From: Gallionella sp.
Lineage (GTDB): Bacteria; Pseudomonadota; Gammaproteobacteria; Burkholderiales; Gallionellaceae
Reading direction: 5' to 3'
Assembly: GCA_028689145.1 (NCBI GenBank)
Contig: JAQTWT010000003.1
Location: 1-64,000, forward strand
DNA length: 64,000 nucleotides
The stretch's first letter is position 1. Every line of letters starts with the position of its first letter. The notes beneath the pieces were generated by a model that did not search any database, had not been told where the DNA came from, and saw nothing but the letters and a program-made list of their open reading frames with translations. Position numbers and translations under genes: made by a program. This document shows positions 18,450 through 27,515 of the stretch, in pieces.

Positions 18450-18929
18450 ATGAGCATCATGAAATTCGGCCAAACTTTCAAACTACCCGACCGGCAATCC
18501 GGCTCCACCCTGATCATCAGCCTGATCATTCTGATCCTACTGATGCTGCTTGGCGTAACGGCAATGAATGCCTCCGACACCCAATACAAGTTGGCCGGCA
18601 ATTTGCAATTTGAGCAGGCGGCGCTGAACAATGCCGAAGCATCCATAGGTGTTGCTGAACGTTTGCTGGAAACAAACGCCGCCACAGCACCGTCGGCAAG
18701 CGCGGTTAGCGCATTACCCGACCCGCTCACCATGAGCTCGCCCGGCTACATGATTGGCTATGTATCCACCCAGGCCTCACCGGGTGCCGGAGTGGGACTG
18801 GATTGCACCGACCCCAGCAATGAAAAGAATTTCGATTGCGTAAACACTTATCTGGTCACCGCTCGCGGTGAAGGCGGGCGCGGAGCCACCAAATTTATCC
18901 AAACTTATTACGCAGTACCTCTTAAATAG
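18450..18929 (+). CDS. pilX: Type IV pilus assembly protein PilX
   Basis: 159 residues with an N-terminal segment RQSGSTLIISLIILILLMLL: cleavage after Gly, but no glutamate at mature position 5, as is usual for PilX/GspK-like minor pilins. The following LGVTAMNASDTQYKLAGNLQ and ALNNAEASI are typical for PilX. It starts two bases after the pilW stop; a second in-frame ATG three codons on is an alternative. Predicted tip-complex component. Confidence 0.8.
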   Translation: MSIMKFGQTFKLPDRQSGSTLIISLIILILLMLLGVTAMNASDTQYKLAGNLQFEQAALNNAEASIGVAERLLETNAATAPSASAVSALPDPLTMSSPGYMIGYVSTQASPGAGVGLDCTDPSNEKNFDCVNTYLVTARGEGGRGATKFIQTYYAVPLK

Positions 18930-18938
18930 GAGCGCATC

Positions 18939-21900
18939 ATGACCCATCGCATGCTTAATAAAACCCAACCGGCGTACTGGCTATGCGCACTTATTCTATT
19001 GGGCATGATGGGCAATTCTAGCAAGCCGGTGTTTGCCATTACCGCGTTCACCCCTCAAGCCCAGCCGGTCGCTTATCTGGGTCAGGAAGTGGTCACCAAC
19101 GGCACCCTGACCAGCGGCAACGAAACGCTGTTTCGCACCGAATATGAAAAGGAATTCTGGAGCGGCAACATGTATGCCTACCCCATAGATGCGAACGGAA
19201 ACTTGAACACTGTCGCCGAAAGATGGTCGGGCGGCACAGCGGTCCACATTGAAGCGCAAAACTTTAGTACCGGGCGCTTCATCGGCACCATGAAGGATGA
19301 CGGCACCAAGATTCCTTTCCTCTCCGCCAGTTTATCCGTTACGCAACAAGGCACGCTGGCCGCCACGGTAAACTCTGTCGCCTACACCAGCACACAAATT
19401 GTAAATTTCCTGCGCGGCGACCACAGCAACGAAAGCGCGACCACACTGCGCCAGCGCAAAGCACCGCAGGGGTCTTCCAGCACACCAACCGTGCTGGGCG
19501 ATATTATCCACTCCAAGCCTTTCTATCTGGCCGATGCCACCAACCCCACCATTTTTGTCGGTGCGAACGATGGCATGTTGCATGCCATCAAAGCAACCGA
19601 TGGCACGGAACGGTGGGCTTACATACCATCCATGCTGCTGTCTAAAATGAAATCGCTGGCGGCCAATCCCTATACACATGACTATTATGTGGACGGACAG
19701 ATTACGGTAGGCAATGCCACTATAGGCGGCGTTACCACGCGCATTCTGGTCGGCAGCCTGGGTGCCGGGGGCAAAGGTTTGTACGCCTTGAATATTGACG
19801 GCAGTACGGGCTTAACCGCATCTACCGATCAACAGGCGGCCAATAAAGCACTTTGGGAGATCACCCCCACCAAGGTGAACTACGCCACCCCGCAAAACAA
19901 TGACGGCACAGCCAATGCCTCTGCCTACAGCAACCTTGGCTACACCTATGGCACCCCGCAAATCAAGCTGGTTAACGTGGGCACCGCCGCCAGCCCCGTT
20001 CCGCTGCGCGCGGTCATCATCGGTAATGGCTATAACAACGGCGGCGATTACCAGTCTTATCTGTTCATCGTCAATGCAGAAAATGGCAGGCTTGTCAGGG
20101 CGATCAAAGCCGATAACACCGCCACAAACACCACCGGCACAGCCGCAACCAACGGCACTGCCGCCAGCCCAAACGGGCTGTCCAATATTTTGGCTTTTGA
20201 CAGCAACGCCGACGGCTATGTCGATCGCGTTTATGCGGGTGATCTGAACGGCACCATGTGGAAATTTGATTTATCCAGCGCAACGGCTAACTTGGCCGGC
20301 GCAACTGCCAGCGTGCTGCATGTCACTTCGCCAGCACAACCCATTACCGCCACACCTGCCGCAATTCTTCATCCGTCCGGCAGCGGTTACATGGTCAATT
20401 TTGCCACCGGCGGCATTTTTACCGGCACGCAACCGACGACCGGCACAGGAGCCACAGGCGACTTGAGCGACACAGCAACGTTTTACACTTACGGTATATG
20501 GGATGGCGCTCCCGCCGGCAACACCACGTTAACCCAACCCGTTCTGACAGAACGCTGCTACAACAGCTCCGGCATACCCAGCACACTGCCTTGCAGCGCC
20601 GCCGAAACAAGAGTGCGCAGAGTAACATCCGCTCCGCCGAGTTGGGCATCTGGCGGCGATAAAGGCTGGAAGGTCGCCTTGCCGATCGGCGGCGAGCGTG
20701 TCGTGGGTGAAGGCAGCTTTATTTCCAGCAGCCGCTACTACTTTTCCACCTATAACCCGACCATCAGTTACAACGTGCCCGGCACCACCACTTGGGTATG
20801 GGGTGAAAACTGGCAAATGGCACTGGAATCCTTTACCGGCGGCAGCACCGACCCGTTCATGGATCTGAACGGCAACGGTACTGTCACCATTGAAGACCGG
20901 ATTCGCTACACAGCGACGGATACCGAAGTCGTTGCCGCCACCAAAGTAGCCGGCGACCCGATTACCGTCCCCAATGTTGACGGCATCGAGGTCGGCAAAT
21001 GGGTGGCGCGCGGCGTGCAATCCCAGCCGACCCTGGTAAAACTGACCTCTCTATTCACCACCCTGTTCAACACCAATCCGGACGTGACATTCCCGCCCCC
21101 CGCCGCTACGGGGTCTGGGGTGAGCGGCGGTCACTTCGATGAGGATATTTATTTTGGTGCCGTTACCAACAGCGCGCAGGCCACCGCCACCATCACGGTA
21201 AGCAGCACCGGCAGCAGCGCACCCGCAACATTGGGCGGCATACAAGTGGATGGAGAGACCATCGTGCCCGCCTTGACCGTCACGGATATCACCAACGGCA
21301 CAGCCACATCCACCAACGCCACCACCATCAATAGCAAAGTAACCGGTGGGGTTTACACCGCCACCAAATCGGGCAGCACGATTACCATCAAGGCCCCGTC
21401 CGGTGCCAGCTACAACGGCAAAACTCTCACGATACTGGCCGGCACCTCGTCCGTCTCGCCCGGCACTGCACCTGCCAACGGCACACTCGTCATTACAGCT
21501 GTAGCCAAAAATCAGTCTATTAGACTCAGATGCAATAGCGTCTACATCGGCAAGTCCTCTTCGTGGACATCGTCCAATGACAACACTGCCAGCACCAGAC
21601 TAAATGCCCTTTTCGGCGATATTAACGGCACAACTGTCAACGGCTACACCATGACATGCACCAAGAACCCGAACACCACTTCGCCGACCAGCCTGACCTG
21701 CACTGTTTCAGCGCCAGCCGGCGTTTCGGCTTGCAGCGGGGGCTTTTCGGTTGATTCGGATATCACCACAAGCACCAACACCGGACCGTCGGGCGGAACC
21801 GCATCCGTCACCAACTGGAGCGATCTGGCTCCGGCGCTATCGACTACCACCTTCAGCGGCGGCGCGGATGGAGGCACATCCGGCGACACATGCACGTCGG

Positions 21901-23153
21901 GATGCCAATACGACACCCACGTTCACCAATACGACGACAAATATGACGTTACCGGGGTAAACATGCTGAATGCCAGCACCACCTCGTTTAACCTTTCGCG
22001 AGCCATACCCAGCACCTCGCAAAATTTCAAGGTCATCATGCACAACCAGTACCTGAATCCGGCGGTAAAAATCCACATCGGCGACGCGAGCTATTTGCCG
22101 AATGTGGATTTCGGCTACACCAGCATCAAGAATTACACCACCTCCGCCACGCTTGATCTGGCCACCCTGCCCACGTATAACCGCAATCCGGCCTCGGCAG
22201 GAGACGGTTTGACCACGGGAGCAAAATATATCGGCAGTCTGGCCGTCAACATGCCGATTGATGCCCTCACCGCAAAAAACTGGTGGGGCAACGGCGATGT
22301 GCGTGTCGGCCTCATCCCTACCACACCATACTGTGTCTGGGATGCTGCCGGATCAACCGATGGCAACATGTATCAACCCGTATTGGCACCCGCCAATGAT
22401 GCAACCTTGGGTTACCCCCTGGATGGGCCGGGCACATTGGGTTATTCCGGTTCCACAACCCCGGCCACGGCGACCGGCGTTAGACACGGCGGTGCGTTGA
22501 CCATCCAGATCATCCGCGACACCACACCCAACAGCGCGCTTGAACTTAACGATCATCTGGGACGTGCCGAGTACGGTTGGCGTGTCAAATCGGCCTTGTT
22601 CAGCACTTACGTACTGGCGGAATACAACACTTACTGGCACCACCCGAACGGCAAGTGTTTCCACACTTCTGGCTGGACCAAAACTCCCGGCGCGGATACC
22701 GGCAGCAGTACCGCCTCCGCACCGGCTGCCGGTTCCACCGACCCCAAGATCGGCAGTCTGAGCGGTTCCGGCGGCACGGTCAGCAGTGTAGTCACGACCG
22801 GCGACACCACTACCATCACTTACGTTGACGGCTCCAGAGACATTATCCAAAAAATCACAAATGCGAATGGTACCGTTACCACGATAACCATCCATTTCCC
22901 GGCCGGAATCAATGGCACGATTGCCAATATCATCAATGCGGATAGCTCTGTCAGCACCACCATCACGCACGCGGACGGCACCACGGCGACCGGCAGCGCT
23001 GCCGCTGGCGGCTCTGTTACACTAAGCAATGGCGTGATTGTCACCAATGCAACTACCGCAAACACCAGCGGCAGCAGCGGCAGTGGCGGTTTGCTCAATC
23101 AGAATGCGATTGGGTACAGGCGCATATCCTGGAAAGAACTGATTAGAAACTAA
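18939..23153 (+). CDS. pilY1: Type IV pilus tip adhesin/assembly protein PilY1
   Basis: A 1404-residue secreted protein. A signal peptide (about 1-33, ending KPVFA) is followed by the PilY1 beta-propeller from about residue 187 (GDIIHSKPFYLADATN, FVGANDGMLHAI) with the calcium-binding loop DSNADGYVDRVYAGDLNGTM near 425. A second loop, DLNGNGTVTIEDRI (about 642), resembles an EF-hand or dockerin site. No von Willebrand A domain is apparent before the propeller. The C-terminal half is long, rich in Thr, Ser and Gly, and includes repeated short beta-strand-like units (about 1270-1370). It ends in RRISWKELIRN, an ending seen in related PilY1 proteins. Expected role: pilus tip adhesion and control of retraction. 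Confidence 0.88.
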   Translation: MTHRMLNKTQPAYWLCALILLGMMGNSSKPVFAITAFTPQAQPVAYLGQEVVTNGTLTSGNETLFRTEYEKEFWSGNMYAYPIDANGNLNTVAERWSGGTAVHIEAQNFSTGRFIGTMKDDGTKIPFLSASLSVTQQGTLAATVNSVAYTSTQIVNFLRGDHSNESATTLRQRKAPQGSSSTPTVLGDIIHSKPFYLADATNPTIFVGANDGMLHAIKATDGTERWAYIPSMLLSKMKSLAANPYTHDYYVDGQITVGNATIGGVTTRILVGSLGAGGKGLYALNIDGSTGLTASTDQQAANKALWEITPTKVNYATPQNNDGTANASAYSNLGYTYGTPQIKLVNVGTAASPVPLRAVIIGNGYNNGGDYQSYLFIVNAENGRLVRAIKADNTATNTTGTAATNGTAASPNGLSNILAFDSNADGYVDRVYAGDLNGTMWKFDLSSATANLAGATASVLHVTSPAQPITATPAAILHPSGSGYMVNFATGGIFTGTQPTTGTGATGDLSDTATFYTYGIWDGAPAGNTTLTQPVLTERCYNSSGIPSTLPCSAAETRVRRVTSAPPSWASGGDKGWKVALPIGGERVVGEGSFISSSRYYFSTYNPTISYNVPGTTTWVWGENWQMALESFTGGSTDPFMDLNGNGTVTIEDRIRYTATDTEVVAATKVAGDPITVPNVDGIEVGKWVARGVQSQPTLVKLTSLFTTLFNTNPDVTFPPPAATGSGVSGGHFDEDIYFGAVTNSAQATATITVSSTGSSAPATLGGIQVDGETIVPALTVTDITNGTATSTNATTINSKVTGGVYTATKSGSTITIKAPSGASYNGKTLTILAGTSSVSPGTAPANGTLVITAVAKNQSIRLRCNSVYIGKSSSWTSSNDNTASTRLNALFGDINGTTVNGYTMTCTKNPNTTSPTSLTCTVSAPAGVSACSGGFSVDSDITTSTNTGPSGGTASVTNWSDLAPALSTTTFSGGADGGTSGDTCTSGCQYDTHVHQYDDKYDVTGVNMLNASTTSFNLSRAIPSTSQNFKVIMHNQYLNPAVKIHIGDASYLPNVDFGYTSIKNYTTSATLDLATLPTYNRNPASAGDGLTTGAKYIGSLAVNMPIDALTAKNWWGNGDVRVGLIPTTPYCVWDAAGSTDGNMYQPVLAPANDATLGYPLDGPGTLGYSGSTTPATATGVRHGGALTIQIIRDTTPNSALELNDHLGRAEYGWRVKSALFSTYVLAEYNTYWHHPNGKCFHTSGWTKTPGADTGSSTASAPAAGSTDPKIGSLSGSGGTVSSVVTTGDTTTITYVDGSRDIIQKITNANGTVTTITIHFPAGINGTIANIINADSSVSTTITHADGTTATGSAAAGGSVTLSNGVIVTNATTANTSGSSGSGGLLNQNAIGYRRISWKELIRN

Positions 23154-23155
23154 CA

Positions 23156-23187
23156 GTTGGGTACCGCCAACTTTGGCTGTACCCAAC
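23156..23187 (+). promoter_or_regulatory. Strong RNA hairpin between pilY1 and pilE
   Basis: GTTGGGTAC-c-GCCAA-ct-TTGGC-t-GTACCCAAC forms a 14-bp stem with one mismatch and a two-base loop, beginning three bases after the pilY1 stop. No run of T follows, so it is not a standard terminator. It may stabilise the upstream mRNA, partly terminate, or set the ratio of pilE to pilY1 expression. Confidence 0.6.
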
Positions 23188-23211
23188 CGTTTCACTTACC
23201 CGGAGCAGACA

Positions 23212-23670
23212 ATGAAATTTCATCGTAGCAGAGGCTTCAGCCTGATCGAGCTAATGATCGCGGTGGTAATCGTGGGCATTCTGGCCGCCATCGCCGTGCC
23301 GAGTTACCAAAACCATATCGTCAAAGCCTCGCGTGCGGCGGCACAGACCGAATTGCTTGAACTGGCCAGCTTGCAGGAAAAGATCTACCTTAACTCCAAT
23401 GCCTACACACCCAACCTCACCGGTACCTATAACGGCTCCACTGCCGCGAATAATACGGCTGCGGCGGGAGGTCTGAACAGGCCCGCCGGCACGACGGCAG
23501 GGTGCGGCTTGACCGCCGACGGCAAATACGAACTCTGTCTCAACATTGCCGCACCCGCCCAGACCTATACCATCACCGCCACACCGGTCGCCGGAAAAGC
23601 ACAGGAAGGCGACGGCAATCTCACCATCAGCGAAAACGGCCTGCGTTTATGGGGTACCGTTGCCTGGTAG
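23212..23670 (+). CDS. pilE: Type IV pilin PilE
   Basis: Classic type IV pilin: short leader MKFHRSRG, then [20 protein letters not shown] with Glu5, then the alphaC segment [20 protein letters not shown]. 152 residues. The C-terminal half has two cysteines (about residues 100 and 110) that could form the disulfide loop. The ATG at 23212 follows a GGAG site; the track start at 23173 lies in the intergenic hairpin. In this operon type the product is usually a PilE-like minor pilin rather than the major PilA. Confidence 0.85.
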   Translation: MKFHRSRGFSLIELMIAVVIVGILAAIAVPSYQNHIVKASRAAAQTELLELASLQEKIYLNSNAYTPNLTGTYNGSTAANNTAAAGGLNRPAGTTAGCGLTADGKYELCLNIAAPAQTYTITATPVAGKAQEGDGNLTISENGLRLWGTVAW

Positions 23671-23723
23671 CGGCACAGCGCACCGTGCCCGCACCGCCTG
23701 TTTTCGCCCCCCGCGAAGTATTG

Positions 23724-23753
23724 TTGCCATAAGCACCCAAAATAACGTAGAAT
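23724..23753 (+). promoter_or_regulatory. Candidate sigma-70 promoter for the rpsP operon
   Basis: TTGCCA and TAGAAT are separated by 18 bases, about 40 bases upstream of the rpsP ATG. Match and position are good, but assignment is by eye only. Confidence 0.45.
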
Positions 23754-23794
23754 TCGCGCCCTTTCGCTGGGCTAATTATTTTATAGGTTCTTTT

Positions 23795-24049
23795 ATGGTC
23801 ATCATTCGTCTTTCCCGTGGCGGTTCAAAGAATCGTCCGTTTTACAACGTAGTAGTAGCCGATTCGCGCAATCGCCGCGATGGCCGTTTTATCGAGCGCG
23901 TTGGTTTCTACAATCCGCTCGTGTCGGAAGGTCAGGAATCGCTGCGCCTGCAACTGGAGCGTGTGAGCCACTGGCAAAGCAAGGGCGCGCAGTTGAGCCC
24001 TACCGTTGCCAAGCTGGTCAAGCGCGCCGGTGCCACAGCAACCGCCTAA
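23795..24049 (+). CDS. rpsP: 30S ribosomal protein S16
   Basis: 84 residues, [20 protein letters not shown] and [12 protein letters not shown] being unmistakable for bS16. The track ORF starts 83 codons earlier at 23546; the ATG at 23795 gives exactly the conserved protein. First gene of the rpsP-rimM-trmD-rplS operon, which joins ribosome assembly with tRNA modification. Confidence 0.97.
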   Translation: MVIIRLSRGGSKNRPFYNVVVADSRNRRDGRFIERVGFYNPLVSEGQESLRLQLERVSHWQSKGAQLSPTVAKLVKRAGATATA

Positions 24050-24065
24050 AGATTCAGGCGGCTCC

Positions 24066-24566
24066 ATGGTGATCATGGGGCGTATCGCAGCCGCACACGG
24101 TATTCGCGGCTGGGTCAAAGTTCAGCCGTTCACCGAATACATCGATAGCCTGCTGGATTATCGAACCTGGTGGATCGGCCCGGAGCATGGCCCGTGGCGC
24201 GAAGTCAAAGTCGGGCAATGCGAGGCGCATCACAAAACGCTGGCCGCGCAATTGCCGGATTGCCCGGATCGCACCGCGGCAGAGAAACTGAAAGGTTTGC
24301 TGATCGCGGTACCGCGCGACAGTCTGCCGAAGCAGGACGATGGCGCATACTACTGGTCCGACCTGATCGGTCTGGCAGTAATTAACGAAACGGGTGTAAC
24401 GCTCGGAACGGTAACAAACCTGCTGGAAACCGGCGCGAACGATGTGTTGAGCGTGCAGGGCGACAGCGGCGAAATCCTGATCCCGTTTGTGGCCTCGGCC
24501 ATCAAACAGGTGGATGTGAAGAACAAGACCATCCGCGTGGATTGGTCGGCGGATTACCTGAGATGA
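24066..24566 (+). CDS. rimM: Ribosome maturation factor RimM
   Basis: The start [20 protein letters not shown] is the RimM N-terminal domain; the C-terminal PRC-barrel is visible from about residue 95 ([35 protein letters not shown]). 166 residues. Assists maturation of the 30S head through binding of S19. The ATG at 24066 follows an AGGCGG site; the track start at 24006 overlaps rpsP in another frame. Confidence 0.95.
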   Translation: MVIMGRIAAAHGIRGWVKVQPFTEYIDSLLDYRTWWIGPEHGPWREVKVGQCEAHHKTLAAQLPDCPDRTAAEKLKGLLIAVPRDSLPKQDDGAYYWSDLIGLAVINETGVTLGTVTNLLETGANDVLSVQGDSGEILIPFVASAIKQVDVKNKTIRVDWSADYLR

Positions 24567-25336
24567 TCTTCGATGTCATCACATTGTTTCCGCAAATGTT
24601 CGATGCGCTGACGCAATACGGCATCACGAGGCGCGCGGCAGAACAGGGCAATTATGTATTAAAGACGTGGAATCCGCGCGATTTCACCAGCGACAATTAC
24701 CGCACCATCGACGACCGTCCCTACGGCGGCGGCCCTGGGATGGTGATGCTGGCAGAGCCGCTGGCAGGCGCGATCAACGCGGCCAGACAGCGGCAGGCAG
24801 CCAGCGGAGTGGCCAAGAGCCGCGTGGTGTACATGTCACCGCAGGGCAGGTTGCTGACCCATGCGCTGGTCAAGGAATTGGTAGCACAGCCGGAAGAAGG
24901 GCTAATCCTGCTGGCGGGGCGTTACGAAGGCATCGATGAACGCCTGTTGCGCCAGCATGTGGATGAAGAGATTTCCATCGGCGACTACGTGTTGTCCGGT
25001 GGCGAGTTGGCGGCAATGGTGTTGATGGACAGTCTGGTTCGGCAACTGCCCGGCGTATTGGGCGATGCGGAATCCGCCGAGCAGGACTCGTTCGTGCAGG
25101 GCCTGCTGGATTGCCCGCACTACACCCGCCCGGAAATGTTTAATGGTGAAGCCGTGCCCCCGGTGTTGTTGTCCGGCAATCATGCGGATATACAGCGTTG
25201 GCGGCTTCAGCAGTCGTTGGGCAGGACGTGGTTGCGCAGACCGGATTTATTGGCTGAGCGTGATTTTACAAAAGAGGAGTCTGGGCTTCTGGCAGTGTTC
25301 CAGAAGGAACAAGACCCGCATAAAAAGGAGCAGTAA
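24563..25336 (+). CDS. trmD: tRNA (guanine-N1-)-methyltransferase TrmD
   Basis: The protein starts [20 protein letters not shown] and has the trefoil-knot SAM site ([51 protein letters not shown]). It methylates G37 of tRNAs, preventing +1 frameshifts. The ATG overlaps the rimM stop by four bases (ATGA), so the track start at 24542 is too early. 257 residues, normal length. Confidence 0.96.
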   Translation: MIFDVITLFPQMFDALTQYGITRRAAEQGNYVLKTWNPRDFTSDNYRTIDDRPYGGGPGMVMLAEPLAGAINAARQRQAASGVAKSRVVYMSPQGRLLTHALVKELVAQPEEGLILLAGRYEGIDERLLRQHVDEEISIGDYVLSGGELAAMVLMDSLVRQLPGVLGDAESAEQDSFVQGLLDCPHYTRPEMFNGEAVPPVLLSGNHADIQRWRLQQSLGRTWLRRPDLLAERDFTKEESGLLAVFQKEQDPHKKEQ

Positions 25337-25699
25337 ATGAACTTGATCGAAACATTGGAACAAGAAGAAATCGCCCGTCTGGGTAAAACCATCCCCTCAT
25401 TCGCACCCGGCGACACCGTCGTGGTTAGCGTGAACGTGGTCGAAGGCGAACGCAAGCGCGTTCAGGCTTTCGAAGGTGTCGTAATCGCCAAGCGCAATCG
25501 CGGCCTGAATTCCGCCTTCATCGTGCGTAAAATATCCGCCGGCGAAGGTGTGGAACGTACTTTCCAGACCTACTCACCAGCCATTGCCACTATCGAAGTA
25601 AAGCGCCGCGGCTCGGTGCGTCGCGCCAAACTGTACTACCTGCGCGAGCGTTCCGGCAAGTCGGCACGTATCAAAGAAAAACTGGCTACCCGCGCTTAA
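25337..25699 (+). CDS. rplS: 50S ribosomal protein L19
   Basis: 120 residues, with [20 protein letters not shown] and [20 protein letters not shown] diagnostic for bL19, located at the interface of the ribosomal subunits. It begins right after the trmD stop with a GGAG site inside the end of trmD. Last gene of the operon; a strong terminator follows. Confidence 0.97.
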   Translation: MNLIETLEQEEIARLGKTIPSFAPGDTVVVSVNVVEGERKRVQAFEGVVIAKRNRGLNSAFIVRKISAGEGVERTFQTYSPAIATIEVKRRGSVRRAKLYYLRERSGKSARIKEKLATRA

Positions 25700-25723
25700 C
25701 CGCAAACAGTTGTTTAGCATGAC

Positions 25724-25752
25724 AAAAACGGGAGCTAGGCTCCCGTTTTTTA
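25724..25752 (+). terminator. Rho-independent terminator after rplS
   Basis: AAAAACGGGAGC-TAG-GCTCCCGTTTTT: a 12-bp stem with a three-base loop ending in a T tract. The A-rich 5' arm makes it potentially bidirectional. It closes the rpsP operon. Confidence 0.92.
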
Positions 25753-25827
25753 TTGTACCGCCTTGCGCATTCAAGTCCGGTAGCGTGCGCTGTGCGCACG
25801 ACATTATTTGTGCGCTATCATCGCGGC

Positions 25828-26289
25828 ATGAACTACCAAGCCAAAATAAAATCGCCGTTCGGCGTACTCGGCATCCGCAGCAGCGATGCGGCGCTGACCG
25901 GCATCGACTTCCTGCCGTCAACCACCAAACCGCAACACGCCACCAACGCTCTGGCAGAGGCTGTATGTGAGCAGTTACTAAACTATATTGAGAATCCCGA
26001 CGCGCCATTTTCCGTACCACTGGAACTGCACGGCACCGCGCACCAGAAAAAAGTCTGGCAAGCCATGCTGGACATCCCGCGCGGCCAAACGCGCAGCTAC
26101 GGCGAATTGGCCGCCGAACTGAAATCCTGCGCACAGGCCGTCGGCCAAGCCTGCGGCGCGAACCCGATCCCGGTCATCGTCCCCTGCCATCGCGTGGTAG
26201 GCAAAGCAGGCTTGGGCGGTTTCATGAAACACGCCGACGGCGATCCGCTCGACATCAAGCGCTGGCTGTTGGCACATGAACAACGCTGA
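25828..26289 (+). CDS. ogt: Methylated-DNA-[protein]-cysteine S-methyltransferase
   Basis: 153 residues from ATG 25828, a suicide DNA-repair protein that takes alkyl groups from O6-alkylguanine onto its cysteine in the motif PVIVPCHRVVG. The helix-turn-helix arginine finger region (ARTRSYGELA-like, here GQTRSYGELAAEL) is present. The upstream part of the track ORF (25753-25827) lies in the terminator region and is not coding. The stop overlaps the xerD start by 14 bases, indicating co-transcription. Gene symbol ogt is preferred over ada because no Ada N-terminal domain is present. Confidence 0.9.
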   Translation: MNYQAKIKSPFGVLGIRSSDAALTGIDFLPSTTKPQHATNALAEAVCEQLLNYIENPDAPFSVPLELHGTAHQKKVWQAMLDIPRGQTRSYGELAAELKSCAQAVGQACGANPIPVIVPCHRVVGKAGLGGFMKHADGDPLDIKRWLLAHEQR

Positions 26290-27172
26290 ACTGCTCGACG
26301 AGTTCTGCGACAACTTGTGGCTGGAAGACGGCCTGTCGCGCAACACGCTGGACAGCTACCGGCGCGACCTGACCAAGTTCGCCGCATGGCTGGAGAAGCA
26401 GCGCGGCCTGACCATTCTGCAAACCTCGCACGGCGATATACAGGGCTTTCTCGCCCACCTGTTCGTCGAACAGAAAGCCAAACCGAGCAGCACCGGGCGC
26501 AACATCTCCAGCCTCAAGCGGCTATTCCGCTACCTGCTGCGCCAAGGCAAAATAAGCGCCGATCCCACCCTACAGATCGACACGCCCAAGCTGCCGCGCA
26601 ACCTACCCAAGAGCCTCACCGAACAGGATGTCGAGCAACTGCTCGATGCGCCGGATACCCAGACCCCGCTCGGCCTACGCGACCGCACCATGTTTGAAGT
26701 GCTGTACGCCACCGGCCTGCGCGTCTCCGAGCTGGTCACGCTGCGCGTCACGCAGGTGAGCATGGACATGGGCGTGGTGCGCGTGATGGGCAAGGGCAGC
26801 AAGGAACGCCTCGTGCCGCTCGGCGAAGAAGCACTGGACTGGTTGCGCCGCTATCTGGCGGACGGACGCGGCGTGTTGCTGGGCAGACAGATGACCGACG
26901 CGCTGTTCGTCACCGCCAGAGGCGAAGGCATGACTCGGCAGATGTTCTGGTACCTGATCAAGAAGCACGCCAGAACCGGCGGCCTAAACAAACCAATGTC
27001 GCCGCACACCCTGCGCCACGCCTTCGCCACGCACCTGCTCAACCACGGTGCTGATTTGCGCGTGGTGCAGATGTTATTGGGTCATGCGGATATTTCCACC
27101 ACGCAGATTTATACGCATGTGGCGCGGGAGAGGTTGAAGCAATTGCATGCGATGCATCATCCGAGAGGGTAG
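26276..27172 (+). CDS. xerD: Site-specific tyrosine recombinase XerD
   Basis: 298 residues: an N-terminal core-binding domain (1-90) and a catalytic domain with all conserved residues, namely arginine in YATGLRVSELVTL, lysine in VMGKGSKERLVPLG, HTLRHAFATHLL, LGHADISTTQ and the nucleophilic tyrosine in TQIYTHV. With XerC it resolves chromosome dimers at dif. Sequence details (DLRVVQMLLGHADISTTQ, IDTPKLPRNLPKSLTEQDVE) favour XerD over XerC. It overlaps ogt by 14 bases. Confidence 0.93.
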   Translation: MNNAELLDEFCDNLWLEDGLSRNTLDSYRRDLTKFAAWLEKQRGLTILQTSHGDIQGFLAHLFVEQKAKPSSTGRNISSLKRLFRYLLRQGKISADPTLQIDTPKLPRNLPKSLTEQDVEQLLDAPDTQTPLGLRDRTMFEVLYATGLRVSELVTLRVTQVSMDMGVVRVMGKGSKERLVPLGEEALDWLRRYLADGRGVLLGRQMTDALFVTARGEGMTRQMFWYLIKKHARTGGLNKPMSPHTLRHAFATHLLNHGADLRVVQMLLGHADISTTQIYTHVARERLKQLHAMHHPRG

Positions 27173-27314
27173 CCCGGCTTCGCGTTATGCCTTTTCAGAA
27201 AGGAATTGCACCATGCTTTGCGTATTCGAAAAACCGAACGTTCTATTAGAACTTGAAGGTAGGTCTTACGCTTCGACATTGCCGCTCGACAATTGATCCG
27301 GCACTAATTAAGCA

Positions 27315-27412
27315 TCACGTTCGCCCTGAGGTTTCGAAGGGTGAGCGCTGCAAATAAGGGGCTTCGATACGTTTTGCGTACCCTGTGCTGAGTTTGTCGA
27401 AGCATCAGCCAG
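27315..27412. repeat. Intergenic repeat-like sequence downstream of xerD
   Basis: The stretch contains GTTCGCCCTGAGGTTTCGAAGG and, about 65 bases on, CTGTGCTGAGTTTGTCGAAG. Both resemble the CCCTGAGCTTGTCGAAGGG type of dispersed extragenic repeat common in proteobacteria, here degenerate and spaced as a pair. The rest of the 340-base gap 27173-27515 has no supported gene; it lies between convergently transcribed xerD and topA. Confidence 0.4.
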
Positions 27413-27515
27413 AATGAAAACGGAAAGATTATTCGTGCCGGATCAATAAGCTGACAAAGAACGCCAGCCAAGTTGCTAATTATCAGGGCAAACGGATTAT
27501 TTAATCCGCATTTCT

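Noticed and set aside
22700-23100. Repetitive C-terminal coding region of pilY1 considered as a tandem DNA repeat or CRISPR
   Set aside because: The repetition is at protein level (Thr/Ser-rich beta units); DNA units are not identical and have no spacers. No CRISPR array was seen anywhere in the window.
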